This document shows, piece after piece, positions 32,584 through 42,861 of a stretch of 64,000 nucleotides of DNA (its first letter is position 1; every line of letters starts with the position of its first letter). The translations under genes were made by a program, and so were the position numbers. The stretch covers positions 1 to 64,000 of the forward strand of contig VXIS01000210.1 of NCBI GenBank assembly GCA_008704415.1. Reading direction: 5' to 3'. The DNA comes from Sphaerosporella brunnea (taxonomy: Eukaryota; Ascomycota; Pezizomycetes; Pezizales; Pyronemataceae). The notes under the pieces are model-generated. The model did not search any database. It had not been told where the DNA came from and saw only the letters and a program-made list of their open reading frames with translations.

Positions 32584-32637
32584 AGAGTGGAGATTTGTAT
32601 ATAAAACTAGTGTACATTGACTTATTGCACTGCCCAT

Positions 32638-34109
32638 TTACTTTCGAGACCGCTTAAACAACCTTACTTCCCTAGCCAGACTGGCTCCAATACCCAAGGG
32701 CACTCCCAACTGCTCCCAGCCCTCTGTCTTCATCCCCTTCACTCCTTCTAAGTCCCAAAACGCGTCCTTTAGTGCTGTAAGCGCGTCTTTGACGCGTAGA
32801 GCTCGCTGAGTGGTAGACTCCTCCCCACCGCAATTACGTCGCAGGTACCACTTGAAGTACGCATCTAACAGCTCCTCTGCGGACTCTTCAGCGGTAGGGC
32901 GGATAGGTGATGATTCGCGGTACGTATTATGGGTGGGAATTGGCGAGGATGGAACTGGTCGCGGGGGATAGGGATAGGAAGGCGCGTATGGCGACATTAT
33001 GTCGGGCGCCGCTGCATGCTGCAACCCCGGCAAACCAAAGAAGAAGTTGGGTGCACTTGGCATAGCTTGCGGAGTTGCAGGTTCTTGTTGCTTCAGCTTG
33101 GAACAGCCGCGCATTGGGGGAAGCTTTAACTGATCTACCGGGAACACATCCACCGTGCCGCGCCCCTTTCGTAGGATTTCATTCCACTGCCCCAACAACT
33201 GAGCAGGCATTGGTCAGCATTGGGTTTCCCCAGGTAGGCGAAGGCACGCCCCTGAAAAGTATTTCAGTATGACTCTGAAGGTAAGACAGCTCTGAGGGGG
33301 ACGCGTCAAGGGCAGGAGAACGCGTTGATTCTCACCTTTTCCATACTCTGCGCAACGTGGTTCTGTACACCTCCACCGCGTCATCAAATCAGTTACATAA
33401 TTCTTTTCTTTTGCCTGTTCCTGCCGAGCCTTTTCCTTCTCAACTTCAGTGGCAGTGCGACGCTTCTTCTTAGGTGCGGGTCCGGGGACGGTTGGATGCT
33501 CTTCCTCCCCGCTGAGTATGAAGTCAGCATCCGTGTCGCCCTCCTCTTCAGATGGAGGCAGAGCATAGCGGACAGCTAGCAAGACTCGCACTGCTTTCTC
33601 CCGCCATCTATAAAAGACTTCACGAGTTTCTCCACCTCCTCTCAATCATCTGATCCCTCCACACTGCGCGCAGTCTGATTAAATCCCTTCCCTTCTGTAG
33701 CGATGGTCGCGCGACACTCAGCTCTAACAGCCCCGGTAGCCTTCAGCTCCTTCAGCTTGACGGCCATCAGCCGGGCTTCCTTTTGCTCCCAGGAAGAGAA
33801 GTCATAAGTGCCGGTAAGGTACACTCCTGACTCTTCCAGCACCCTTTTTCCCCCAAAGCTGACTTCAGTCACCAGCACATAGCTGTAGACCTTCTCTTTT
33901 TTGACCTTTTTAGGGACAGGCGGGGGCGACAACAGTGGGAGGGGCGACGAGGGTGGCGGGGGCGAAAGGGTTGACGGCGAACTGGGTGGCGGCGGCGGGG
34001 CGACGGCTTTTTTGACCACCAGGTTGATTCTCTGGACTGGGGATTTGGCCGGAGCCTTGGAGTTCGACTTTTTCTGCGCAGCGACACGGGAGCTCTTTCT
34101 CCGAGGCAT
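32638..34109 (-). pseudogene. Second gene of the transposon: basic, zinc-finger-like protein, interrupted
   Basis: Reading from 34109, MPRRKSSRVAAQKKSN begins a Lys-rich N-terminus with a long Pro/Ser stretch, then KVYSYVLVTEVSFGGKRVLE up to a TGA at 33642-33644. The continuation lies in another frame (from about 33645): a charged region, then WRCTEPRCAEYGKG, with a zinc-binding look. A GT-AG intron 33252-33335 joins G to GACLRLPGETQC. In that frame a TGA at 33214-33216 is followed directly by PMPAQLLGQWNEILRKGRG to the stop at 32638. It therefore has at least one frame break and one in-frame stop. The fungal repeat-associated family is known to me only by pattern; its function (DNA binding or accessory to transposition) is unknown. 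It shares its start region with the transposase through the TIR. Confidence 0.65.
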
Positions 34110-34216
34110 TTTGGTGGTGTTTTAGGGGGTCGGTCGCTGGTATTCTGATCTACGGAAAATTTGAGGTGTCGCGGCTGCGCTTAGCCCCGGAATTCATGAA
34201 CTTTTGCGCTCCAGTG
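34105..34216. repeat. Right terminal inverted repeat of the two-gene transposon
   Basis: Reverse complement of 31141-31253. It ends CTCCAGTG and is followed by TA. Confidence 0.9.
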
Positions 34217-34218
34217 TA

Positions 34219-34994
34219 TACCCCTCCAACCAATAGGGGCTTGTAATCAAAGCGCGAAACCAGTGTTCTGGACGGTGAAGGCGTGAGCCAATGGGAAGTG
34301 GCCATCTAGACGGACCCCCAGACGGCGATTTTTTTTAGAGGCGGCCTCCTTCAAGTAGGGGCGGCGTGGATCAAGAAGGCGCGTCAGTGATAACATGGCA
34401 CCAGCGTCACATCGTGATGACGACGGATGGAAAAATAATTTTACAGCGGTAACCAAAATCGTCAGAAACAAACTCAAGCAACCGCCGCCTCCAACCAATC
34501 TGGTGGATCTGCCGATGATTTCGTCCTCCAGCTCCACCAGCGCATCTTCATCTGAACAGAATTGGGTGCGTGCTTCCAGGGTCCTTTCGATCTATTTACA
34601 TGGACGTGGCAGACCTTGTCTGCCACAGCAGGATCCAGAGAACTACGCTTTACATCCTGAGCCAGGTTACGGGTGGAAAACGGTCGCTCTGATGGGACAG
34701 GGTGTGCTATAGCCGCAAAGACAACTCACTCAATTCGAAGGTAAAGGGTTTTTATTTCCGTCCGCAAACTGGGCCCTAAGTGATGGTGAATGACCGTACC
34801 TTTCAATAAACTCGAGAACATGACGCAGCTGCGTTGTATCGATAGGGGAATCGACATTGATGGGATTCAACAGAAAGGAAGTAAGATGAATGGCAGGAGT
34901 TTTCGGGCAGTTGCTTGCTCCTTCGCTGCTGCTGGGAAATCATTTGTAACTCTGCTTCATGTCGCCCGCCGTAAAGATATGAGCGTGCGAGTAG
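34219..34994. other. Unassigned stretch right of the transposon
   Basis: A 105-codon frame at 34395-34712 (+) begins MAPASHRDDDGWKNNFTAV and has a Ser-rich middle. It shows no domain and could be a relic. Nothing else is recognisable. Confidence 0.4.
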
Positions 34995-35018
34995 CCTTAG
35001 TACCGAGATAATACGGTA
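34995..35018. mobile_element. Solo terminal end of the MITE family at 63613-63731
   Basis: CCTTAGTACCGAGATAATAC followed by GGTA is identical to the right end of the element at 63613-63731. No partner end is visible upstream, so it is an orphan terminus. Confidence 0.6.
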
Positions 35019-35041
35019 TGGTGGAGTTCTTCTGTTCGCCG

Positions 35042-35626
35042 TCAGTGTGTCATTCCCGGGTCTACTTGCGGTGACAGCTCACCATATTCGCAGTGGTTAA
35101 GCATGTAAATGGTCGCGCATCCATAAACCATCATTGCTCCGTCATAGTCTATGTCTCTTTTCATGTCCACTGGCATATTCATCAATGGCCTGCCAGCGGC
35201 GCTGCCAGCGCCCCGGGCTGCCGATGGGTCAGTAGCAGTGTCTGCGTGACCCTCAGTACCTTGGGTCCTTGGACCCAGCCCGCATGCCTTCTTAAAATTC
35301 GCGTAACATTCCGGGTGTTGGCCCCGCCAATTTTGGCAATCCAGCAGGTGGCTCTTTTGCTTGCCAGCGTGCCTCGCAAATTCAGCTCTGCAGTAGTTGC
35401 ATCGGGCCCGGATCCCCTGGGTGCGAGTGAGCTTTAGACTCAGATCCCGGCACTTTACTCTTTTTCGCCTTGAAGTTGGGTGTCCAAACTCTGTAAACCC
35501 CTCCTTCAATTCGATATTTCTTGTAGGCGGCCTTATGTAGCTTGTGTGCGCGAGGATGTGGTAGTGGGCGTGGTGCAAATTAAATCCAAGCTTGCAGCGG
35601 CGACTTGCGGTGAGCAGTATTCTCAA
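35042..35626 (-). pseudogene. BED-type zinc-finger fragment, probably from a hAT transposase
   Basis: The frame contains RARCNYCRAEFARH and KQKSHLLDCQNW, a C-x2-C then H-x4-C arrangement typical of BED fingers at the N-terminus of hAT transposases and of some fungal DNA-binding proteins. The catalytic part is missing downstream. The first ATG lies inside the end of the neighbouring element and is unlikely to be the true start. It may equally be a domesticated finger protein. Confidence 0.45.
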
Positions 35627-36110
35627 TAGCCGGCCTTAAAAGCCCGTGTTGCAGGGCTGGCTACGGAAATTGGCTAGCTGGCTGCGGGCTGCGTCTTTGT
35701 ATGCGAATCAGTCCAGCGTGATATTTAGTGAAGCAACGTTGGATCGATATCTCACCCTCCGCCAGCGTGCATCAACTTCTGCAAAAATAACCACTCCAGG
35801 GTAAATGGCTGACCTGAAGTCATGAAAAATAAGCCGCAGCTAGTGTGCCAGTGGGCATTAACGAATCAAGCCCAACTGACCAAGCCCACAAACGCCGGAG
35901 GCAAAAGCGAAGGCGCCAGACAAACACCACTGCAATGGCAACAGCAGGCAAAGCCATGGGAGATCTGAGAACTTGAAGCGGGTGATTAAGAGATTGTCAG
36001 AGGCGAGGGTGCAAACATTGTCGTAGCCCACAGCCAGCTAGCCGGGCTGTTTGATCAGCTGGTTGCAGCCCGACGCAGCCGGGCCGGCTGTCTGGGTGTT
36101 GAGAACACTG
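35615..36110. mobile_element. Non-autonomous hAT-type element (496 bp)
   Basis: The left end CAGTATTCTCAATAGCCGGCC and the right end, read in reverse, CAGTGTTCTCAACA, are the family termini. The 8-bp flanks are GCGGTGAG and ACAGTGAA; they agree at five positions, and all three differences are G-to-A. The interior is GC-rich and has no open frame of note. Confidence 0.65.
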
Positions 36111-36343
36111 ACAGTGAAAGCGTTCTGAGCCAACGACGGGTATGAATCACCCCAGTGATGCTGAACTTGGAAATTGAGGTCTGAAGAGCATTAATATTTC
36201 TCGAAATCAGTGCCACAGGCAGCTTACATTGTGGGGCATCCAATTTATTGGTCTGGTCCATATGGACCAGAAACCGGCTAGGGGATACGATGCACATGCT
36301 TTGGTAGGCAAATAAATACGTGAGGGGCATTGAATATCACTCG

Positions 36344-36376
36344 CCGAAGGACTTCCCAGGAACGGAAGTCCTTCGG
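36344..36376. terminator. Strong hairpin 3' of the P450 gene
   Basis: A perfect 13-bp stem (CCGAAGGACTTCC and GGAAGTCCTTCGG) with a 7-nt loop lies 50 bp beyond the P450 stop codon. It might help 3' end formation or be a small inverted-repeat relic. Confidence 0.5.
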
Positions 36377-36426
36377 TGTTCAATTTTGGATAGACTTATT
36401 CGCTAATTCTACAAAACAAAGCTCCT

Positions 36427-38324
36427 TTATAGCTTCTTAAATACTACCTTATCCTTCATACTCGGCAGTCTCTGCTCCTCAAAATGCATCTCCATCTCCA
36501 ACTTCTCGGATCCAGGCAGCACCTGGTACTGGTTCAGCAAGTACGCAATACCAAGTTTAACCACTGCCGTTGCGAAGAACCGTCCAGGACTACCCAATAT
36601 CTGTCAGCACACATTTCCGCACATTTCTGCACAGCCGCTAGCTGCTATCTGAATCTTACCAAGGATGTTTCCCCCCGCCGAAGCCCAGATGCAAAGTTCC
36701 ATCCACATCCGTAAAAAGGCGTCCCTGGTCGCCTTCCTTGCGGAGCTTGTAGAAGCGCATTCCGTCAAACTCTTCAGGCGAGGTATAGTACCGCGGATCT
36801 AGCTGGCGCGCGGAATACGACGCAGAGATGTAGGTGCCCGGCTTCAGGATGGTACCGTCGGACAGCGTTGTTTCGCGGATGACGGCGCGGTTTAGCATCA
36901 CTGTAACTCGCCTATCAGCGGGGTGAGGGGTTAGGGGAAGCGGGGTAGCCTGGACGCACTATCAGCCAGTGGCCGCCACCGTCGCATCTCAACTAGAAAG
37001 CTATCTAGCTTTTCCAGGCTGTCGATAGCATCCATGCTCCAGCCCTTTTCGTCCACGGCCTGCCGAACCTCCTCGCGGAGAATTGGTTGGTACTCCGGAC
37101 GAACAGCGAGTTCCAGGAGTGCCATGGCGATCGTCTAGAGTACCTCCTATCAGGTCTATTTCCGATTAGACGGGGGAGGTGGGGAGGGCATACCGCAGAG
37201 GTTGTATGATGCGCGGCAAAAAAGTTCGAGCAAACCTCGGTCGCGAGCCGCGGTATGTCCCACATCTCTCCGGTCCCTTTTGCCCCATTCATTTCAATGG
37301 CCGCCAGACTGAGCGAGAAAAAATCTTTCTACAAGCACCATCACAGTCAGTTGCATAGATCCAAGGGTAGTACTGGTACACGAAAACTCGATAACATACC
37401 CCCTTCGGCCTATTCAGGTCCTTGGCCTGCGCCTCACAGGCCTCCTCAATATACCGCTTTACAGTTTCCCAGCGCGTAAGATACCTCACCGCCAGCCGCT
37501 TCAAAAACTTTCCGGGGAACATTCCAGCTAGTTGTGGTGCGACTCCAAACAGGTGCGTCATCTCATCAGTATTCTTGAGAAACTCTTCATCGCGGCACAG
37601 CGGTGCGCCAATAATCTGTCTCGCCACCGCGGGCAAGACAGCACAGCGCACAAGCGTATACACCGGCGCATCCTGCGGGGCTTTCGAAAACCCATACACC
37701 AGGTCGTCGAACAGGTCCGGGAAGTTCGTAGCGAGGTCTTTGGTCATGGGACCCTTGAAGAACCGGTGCGTGAGCTTTTGCACAAGCGGGGGCCATTGCA
37801 CGAGCTTCTGCCCGCCGGTGTAGAGAGGGAGAATAGTGTCAAATTCAATAAGCTGGTGTTTCTTTTAGCTCCTCGTTCCACCACCACCTATCCTACACAA
37901 AGTGACGTACGTCTTGCGTCCATCTCGCGAAACTCAGTATCTCGTGCGGCGCATTCTTGAGTTCCGTGATGAGCTTGTCGCTGGAGACGACTACCTGTCT
38001 TCTTCCACGGATTGTTACGTATTGGAAGGTGCCTTGATTGTGCTGCTACCTGTCAGCAAACATTAGCGACATGGGGGATGGAAGCTGGGAGCAAACAGTT
38101 TTGTAGGCGGAGTGCAGCAGCGCCGTCATACCGCCCAGATGCTTCACTTTCTGAACGAACGAGCTGTGCAGCGTCGGTGCATTGCTTGGCTTTACTCGTG
38201 TTTGCTGGAGACGCTGATTAGCCTAGCCTGGCTGCCGGAGCTTGAGGCGGAATGGACGTACCCAGTGGAGAAGGTAGGCTGTGAGAACAAGCACGCCGGC
38301 GGTGAGCCAGACAACGACTGCCAT
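36427..38324 (-). CDS. Cytochrome P450 monooxygenase, 8 exons
   Basis: Exons 38262-38324, 38097-38204, 37911-38042, 37400-37852, 37194-37328, 36960-37134, 36660-36900 and 36427-36589 total 1470 nt (489 aa). The first exon encodes the ER membrane anchor (MAVVVWLTAGVLVLTAYLLH). The I-helix reads NFFAAHHTTSA, the ExxR motif is E346-M-R-R349, the PERF region is FDGMRFY, and the heme loop FGGGKHPCPGRFF carries the axial Cys436. The Cys codon is split by the last intron. It reacts with a CPR partner to hydroxylate an unknown substrate. The AAxHTTS I-helix resembles the ent-kaurene-oxidase-like and other secondary-metabolite P450 families of ascomycetes. All introns are 54-71 nt. No biosynthetic partner genes lie nearby, only transposons. 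Confidence 0.88.
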
Positions 38325-39280
38325 GTTGGATGTTGGGCTGCAAACACTCAGGAGCAGCAGTCGCAGGTCTTATAGTCTCGGTTACGTTTTTCCGGGAGAT
38401 CATTGGTGAGGTACTATAAGTACGAAATTCGTAATCGCATATAATAACTAACGTATTGGGATGCTAGCAACCTATTTTGCGGTCCCAATACTTGAAAATC
38501 CGCTAGTACAATGATGCTACCCACCAGCATGTGATACCCTAGTGCACGTCAAGGCTGTTTTCTTGCGTGGGTATTTTCAAACTCGCCGGTTCTTGACAGG
38601 CATCAGAGCTTTGGAATTTGAGCAAAGTGCTTAGCTGTCCGTCTTTTTGTCAGCGGGGGCGGATATGATCGGGTATGGAAGCGAAAATTGGAAAAAATAC
38701 AGGGTTTCTGAATCAGCGGGTGATGCCTAGAGGACAATACATAGTAGTGCTTATTTTTCGAACTTCCATATCTGAGTACCGCCGTGAGGTGAGAAAACGA
38801 CACCTCAATCCTGGGAAAATATTGAAAAAGCAAATAAACTGGCAAGCGTTTGCAAACACCCCCTTTTCCCCAAAGTTTTTACAGCAAAAATTAAGAACTT
38901 ATCATTACCACTAATAATGTTATCACCCTCACCGCTAGCCTTTGCTCAATTTATTGATATCGCGGCTTGAGAGAGTAGGGTACCGTGGAGTACCTACGTA
39001 TAAGTAGAGCGAAGCTATGTTTAGTAAAGTTCACCGCAGCCTATCAAGATCAATCTACTATGGATGACGACACAAGCACGGCCTAAAGTGGGTCGGAGGA
39101 ATTCATCGTGATGGAGCTCGAGTGAGGGCAACTTTTTTCAACTTCATTGACCTTCCCCCTCAAGTCGGGCGCCGGCCTCGTTGCCCACCAGCTGGATAGA
39201 GTGTTGAATAGGGGGGGATAATGTAGCCGCAGATCCCTGCACATTGTGCATTGTGTGCGTCGTTTTAAACCTTCGCGACC
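38325..39280. other. P450 upstream region and unassigned sequence
   Basis: AT-rich sequence with no gene seen. It runs up to the first of two tandem MITEs. Confidence 0.5.
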
Positions 39281-39282
39281 TA

Positions 39283-39594
39283 CTCGACGGATTCTAAAGT
39301 ATCCGGACACCTCAAATCCCTGTCCCATGCCGGGTATCCCTGTCCGACGTCTGGCGCTTTGGTGAAGACTCAACATCACGAAAAAAATCATATCTTGCTC
39401 AATTGTGGCCCAAAAAAGACGAGCATACGCTCAAAAAAAAACTAAGAAGCGTAAGAGTAGAGTGTGAAATTACAGGAAAATTGTTTTTTAGAGAATCAAA
39501 AAAAAGAGCGAAAAAAAGGAACAGGGGTGCGGGTTAGGTTACCCGGCTTAGGACAGGGATTTTTAGGTGTCCGGATACTTTAGAATCCGTCGAG
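39283..39594. mobile_element. Tc1/mariner-type MITE 1 (312 bp)
   Basis: Inverted ends CTCGACGGATTCTAAAGTAT then CCGGACACCT are identical for about 30 bp and remain similar for about 60 bp. TA flanks at 39281-39282 and 39595-39596. The interior is A-rich and non-coding. Confidence 0.88.
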
Positions 39595-39596
39595 TA

Positions 39597-39849
39597 CTCG
39601 GGGGATTTTTAAGTATCCGGACACGTAATTTACCCGGCTTTGGGCAGGGATTGTCCCTCCCTCATATTGGTTCGAACACCTACCTCTACGGATTATTGTA
39701 CGCGCCATGATGTGGCCAGTAGATTGGATACTCTGGTAGCTGTGGGAGATGGCCGTAATACGGACGATTGGGAGCTGATGGGGAACTCGGCCTCTAAGCC
39801 GACAAATCCCTGGTAAATTGCGTGTCCGGATACTTAAAAATCCCCCGAG
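39597..39849. mobile_element. Tc1/mariner-type MITE 2 (253 bp), adjacent to MITE 1
   Basis: Ends CTCGGGGGATTTTTAAGTAT then CCGGACAC are inverted. TA flanks at 39595-39596 (shared with MITE 1) and 39850-39851. The core AGTATCCGGACAC is common to both MITEs, so they belong to related families. Confidence 0.88.
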
Positions 39850-40079
39850 TAGGGTTACCCGGCGTTTGGAGTTTTGTGCCTCGCACCATAGCACACGAGT
39901 GACTAAAGCCTCCTAATTGTAATCGCACTGCGTATGCGAACACGAACTTCTCTACTGCTAGAGAAGCTGGCGAGGCAACAGTGGAGCAAACCCTTCCATC
40001 GTACTCGAAATCATTTTGTCGACAGATAGGACAGAATGTTATAACGCTACCCGGTCATACAAGCAAAACGTAAAGTGGC

Positions 40080-40301
40080 TACCGTAAAAACTCGGATAAA
40101 AGATACCCCCCCCAGATTTGGTTAGCGGCAAATAATTGCCTTATAGGGAAACTTTTAAGCTTACGAAGGAGGGTTTTTGCTTACGAAGGAGGGTTTTTGT
40201 TTTTTACTGACTTCCTTTTGGAGACATTAACTTCCCTACAAGGCAATTATTTGCCGCTAACCAAATCTGGGGGGGTATCTTTTATCCGAGTTTTTACGGT
40301 A
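40080..40301. mobile_element. Fold-back MITE (222 bp) with TACCGTAAAAACTCGG ends
   Basis: Arms of about 65 bp are almost perfectly complementary (TACCGTAAAAACTCGGATAA through GGCAAATAATTGCCTT). The ends include TA. The loop contains two tandem copies of a 20-bp unit, TTACGAAGGAGGGTTTTTG(C/T), at 40161-40200. Confidence 0.88.
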
Positions 40302-40506
40302 TTTCTTTTATGTGAACCACGCACCACGCGCACATTAACGCAAAAAGTACAGCCAAATAATATATTAAAAATGCTTCACTCAAAACCACTCCCACATTCA
40401 ATCTGAGCGCTTTAGAATAGCCGTTTTGATGTTCCAAAAGTAAAACAGCATGATTCCGGCCTCTCTGGCAAGTTTTCGATTATGAGTGAACCAGCATTGT
40501 TTATTT

Positions 40507-40919
40507 GGTTGGGGACACCCGTAGCCGTAGCACTTTAGTACCACCACCACAACACTTTTAAAAATTAAAAGCTCGATATAGATCGATAAAGAATCATCGA
40601 AAGTATCATTCTATAGGCTCAGAAAAAAAGATTGTTGTGGAAGTTGGTGGAGCGGATCAATTTGGTATGTCGCTCCTCAAACTTGCCAAATACAGCAAGA
40701 AATCGCTTATTAAACTCATATAATTACCATATCCGGTAACATGAGTGCGAGTCCGTGAAGAAACTGGTCACTTTACACTGAAAGCCATCAACACAAGAAC
40801 CAAAGAACACACAAAATCACCCCGGTTTTTGCGAAATCTGGGCCGAAAGCGCTCGTGCGGGCTCAAAAAGGCCTTATTTTGGTAATGTCGCCGCGCTCCG
40901 GGACTAGGTGTCCCCAACT
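40507..40919. mobile_element. Possible MITE with GGTTGGGGACACC ends (about 413 bp)
   Basis: GGTTGGGGACACC at 40507-40519 and its near reverse complement GGTGTCCCCAAC at 40907-40918. The same terminus occurs at 52501-52807. The TA is clear only on the right. Confidence 0.5.
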
Positions 40920-41679
40920 ATTCGGAATGAGTGAATGACGCAATATATGTATAAATAATAATGCTATAGTAATGAGCGTTTGATGCATTAACGACATGTG
41001 TGATTGACACATTTTTAGACGCATGTACTATTCCGTTAGTTTTTGAGGTGGTGCTTAGTAAGCTTTCGCACTAGTCTCGAACTGCCACCCGAGTGATCTC
41101 CAGTGCATGGCTGACGTGAAACATCACCAGACATGTCTCTTGGTGTTGTTGCATTTTACCGTTCTCTCTACTGCACGCTACTTTAAAGTAGCGGGCACGG
41201 CATTGTCACTTTTGCCAGTCAGTTTTTGAAACCGTGTTTTCCATTCTCTTATATACTCTACCTGCAGGTTGAGATGCTCGAGGACATACTCTCCAACAGG
41301 GGAGCGTTGTTTGATTGTGATCATGATGGTGACGGCGGCGTCCTATGATGCCCCAACTTCCTCCCCGCTGCGTCCCAGCCTCGACTGAAGCTGAGGTTGC
41401 CAGGTCTGGTTGGACGTCGTGTCTCAATATATTAAGCACGCATATCAATGCGTGCAGATTGACTTTCCTGACTATGTGACACGCGCATTTTGATGCGTGA
41501 CTGACGCAATAATTCACGCTAGTTTCACACACGGCTCACGCATATTTCCCACATAACCAATTCACGCATTATTCACGCATTAATTTTCATGCCGCATTGA
41601 CGTTTTCATTATATGAACGGGCTACCATTTCGCCTATTCATGTGAATTATTCTCACTCTTACTGGTACAATGTAATACC
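40920..41679. other. AT-rich unassigned stretch
   Basis: It contains scattered repeats of the hexamer-like motif CACGCAT between about 41480 and 41582, but no gene. Confidence 0.5.
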
Positions 41680-42189
41680 GGATATGCTCGCCAATATGGA
41701 TGACCGGGAATCTCAGAATCTTGCCCGGGAGGGAGCGGGAGCGGGGAGACCCAGGTGCCGAATACCAAAAAATTTATTTTGTGGTCTTCAAGTGCGCAGT
41801 AAGGTGGTGGGCAAAATGCCGTCAATTTGGGAAAATTATTTACCTGCCAGTGCACCTCGACCTCAGACAGCCCCAGAGCTTGCCAGCGGTCACATCTTGA
41901 ACAGGGAGGGCTATCCGGGGGAGATGATAGACCGCTTGACTCTGGCCCCACCGTATCTTCCTCCTCCCTCGACCTCCTCCCCCTCGTCACCCTCATCCTC
42001 CGCACCCTCCTCGTCCCGGTCCGCGTCACCTACACCGCCTATAAGCTCTTCAGAATACTGCGCTTGCCCTACCTGCCTAGTTTTTTTAGGACGCGAGCGG
42101 GTTCCAGTGAAGGTGTTCTCTCACTCCTCTACCTGCGCTGTGTATTCATGGGGCTCTTTCTTTGAGGTCCCCGGCGATGCGCGTTGTTG

Positions 42190-42657
42190 CTGTCGCGCCA
42201 TTTTTTTTTTTTTTTTTTGTTTTAATCATCCTGTATTCGGCCGCTTGCGGCCATGACATGTGACTATGTACATAAATCTACCCTTGGACCTCATGTGTCC
42301 ACAGACGGGCGTGATTCAATAAACATACCAAGGAAAGTCGTGTTCAATGTGTGACAAAGGGAAGACAACAGGAAAAACAAAGGGAAGAACAGGCGGGGTC
42401 ATTCTTGTGGCTTCTCTGGCCACTTTCCTACATGCGTGCTCGACAGGAAGCCCAACAGGGCTTCCGTACACCTGGCGTCTGCCAGGACCCTGGCCACCGG
42501 AGTGGAGGACCTCTTCCAGCCCTCCTTGCCGCCTACTTTCGTTGCCAGCCCTATGGCCTTCCATAGGGCTTCCTGCTCTTTCGTCCATCTTGCGCACCTC
42601 TTCAGAAGATGCTCCCTCGTCTGCTTGGGGGCCTTGCGGCACACTGTCGCGCCATTT
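42190..42657 (-). mobile_element. 5'-truncated LINE insertion with 14-bp target duplication
   Basis: CTGTCGCGCCATTT occurs at 42190-42203 and 42644-42657. Between them the minus strand holds the C-terminal tail of a LINE protein (KQTREHLLKRCARW, then ARCTEALLGFLSSTHVGKW, stop at 42316-42318). A 3' UTR with ATTCGGCCGCTTGCGGCCA and a poly(A) tail, seen as T17 from 42204, follow. The body is 42204-42643. Zinc-knuckle and tail motifs resemble Tad1/I-clade LINE ORF2. Truncation and tail fit target-primed reverse transcription. Confidence 0.88.
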
Positions 42658-42711
42658 GGTAGTACTGGCGGTGGCAGTGGATTCAAGTTGTGAAGTCGCG
42701 GGCAGGGGGAC

Positions 42712-42861
42712 TCGGATGAATGCAGAATTTGGCTTAAATGGGCGGCATGCTCGGCGTGCAGAGGAGGGTCTCGGACTGGACCTGCCAGTGGAGACTCAGA
42801 TGAATGAAGAATTCGACTTAAGGGAGCTGCATGCTCGGTTGAATGAGGAAGTTAAATACTT
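42712..42861 (+). repeat. Diverged tandem repeat of about 65 bp (2 copies)
   Basis: Two units read GACTCGGATGAATGCAGAAT and GACTCAGATGAATGAAGAAT, each followed by similar sequence through GCATGCTCGG. In the forward frame they encode RMNAEFGL and QMNEEFDL-type repeats. Confidence 0.6.

Larger units (their letters stand above)
31141..34216. mobile_element. Complete two-gene Tc1/mariner-like (DD34E) DNA transposon
   Basis: A 3076-bp element bounded by inverted repeats that begin CACTGGAGCGCAAAAGTTCA and match for about 110 bp (31141-31253 and 34105-34216) with a few changes. It is flanked by TA at 31139-31140 and 34217-34218, the target duplication of this superfamily. It carries a transposase (31247-32583, +) and a second gene (32638-34109, -) that converge with a 54-bp gap. 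The TIR includes the putative promoter and the ATGCCTC start of both genes. Confidence 0.92.
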
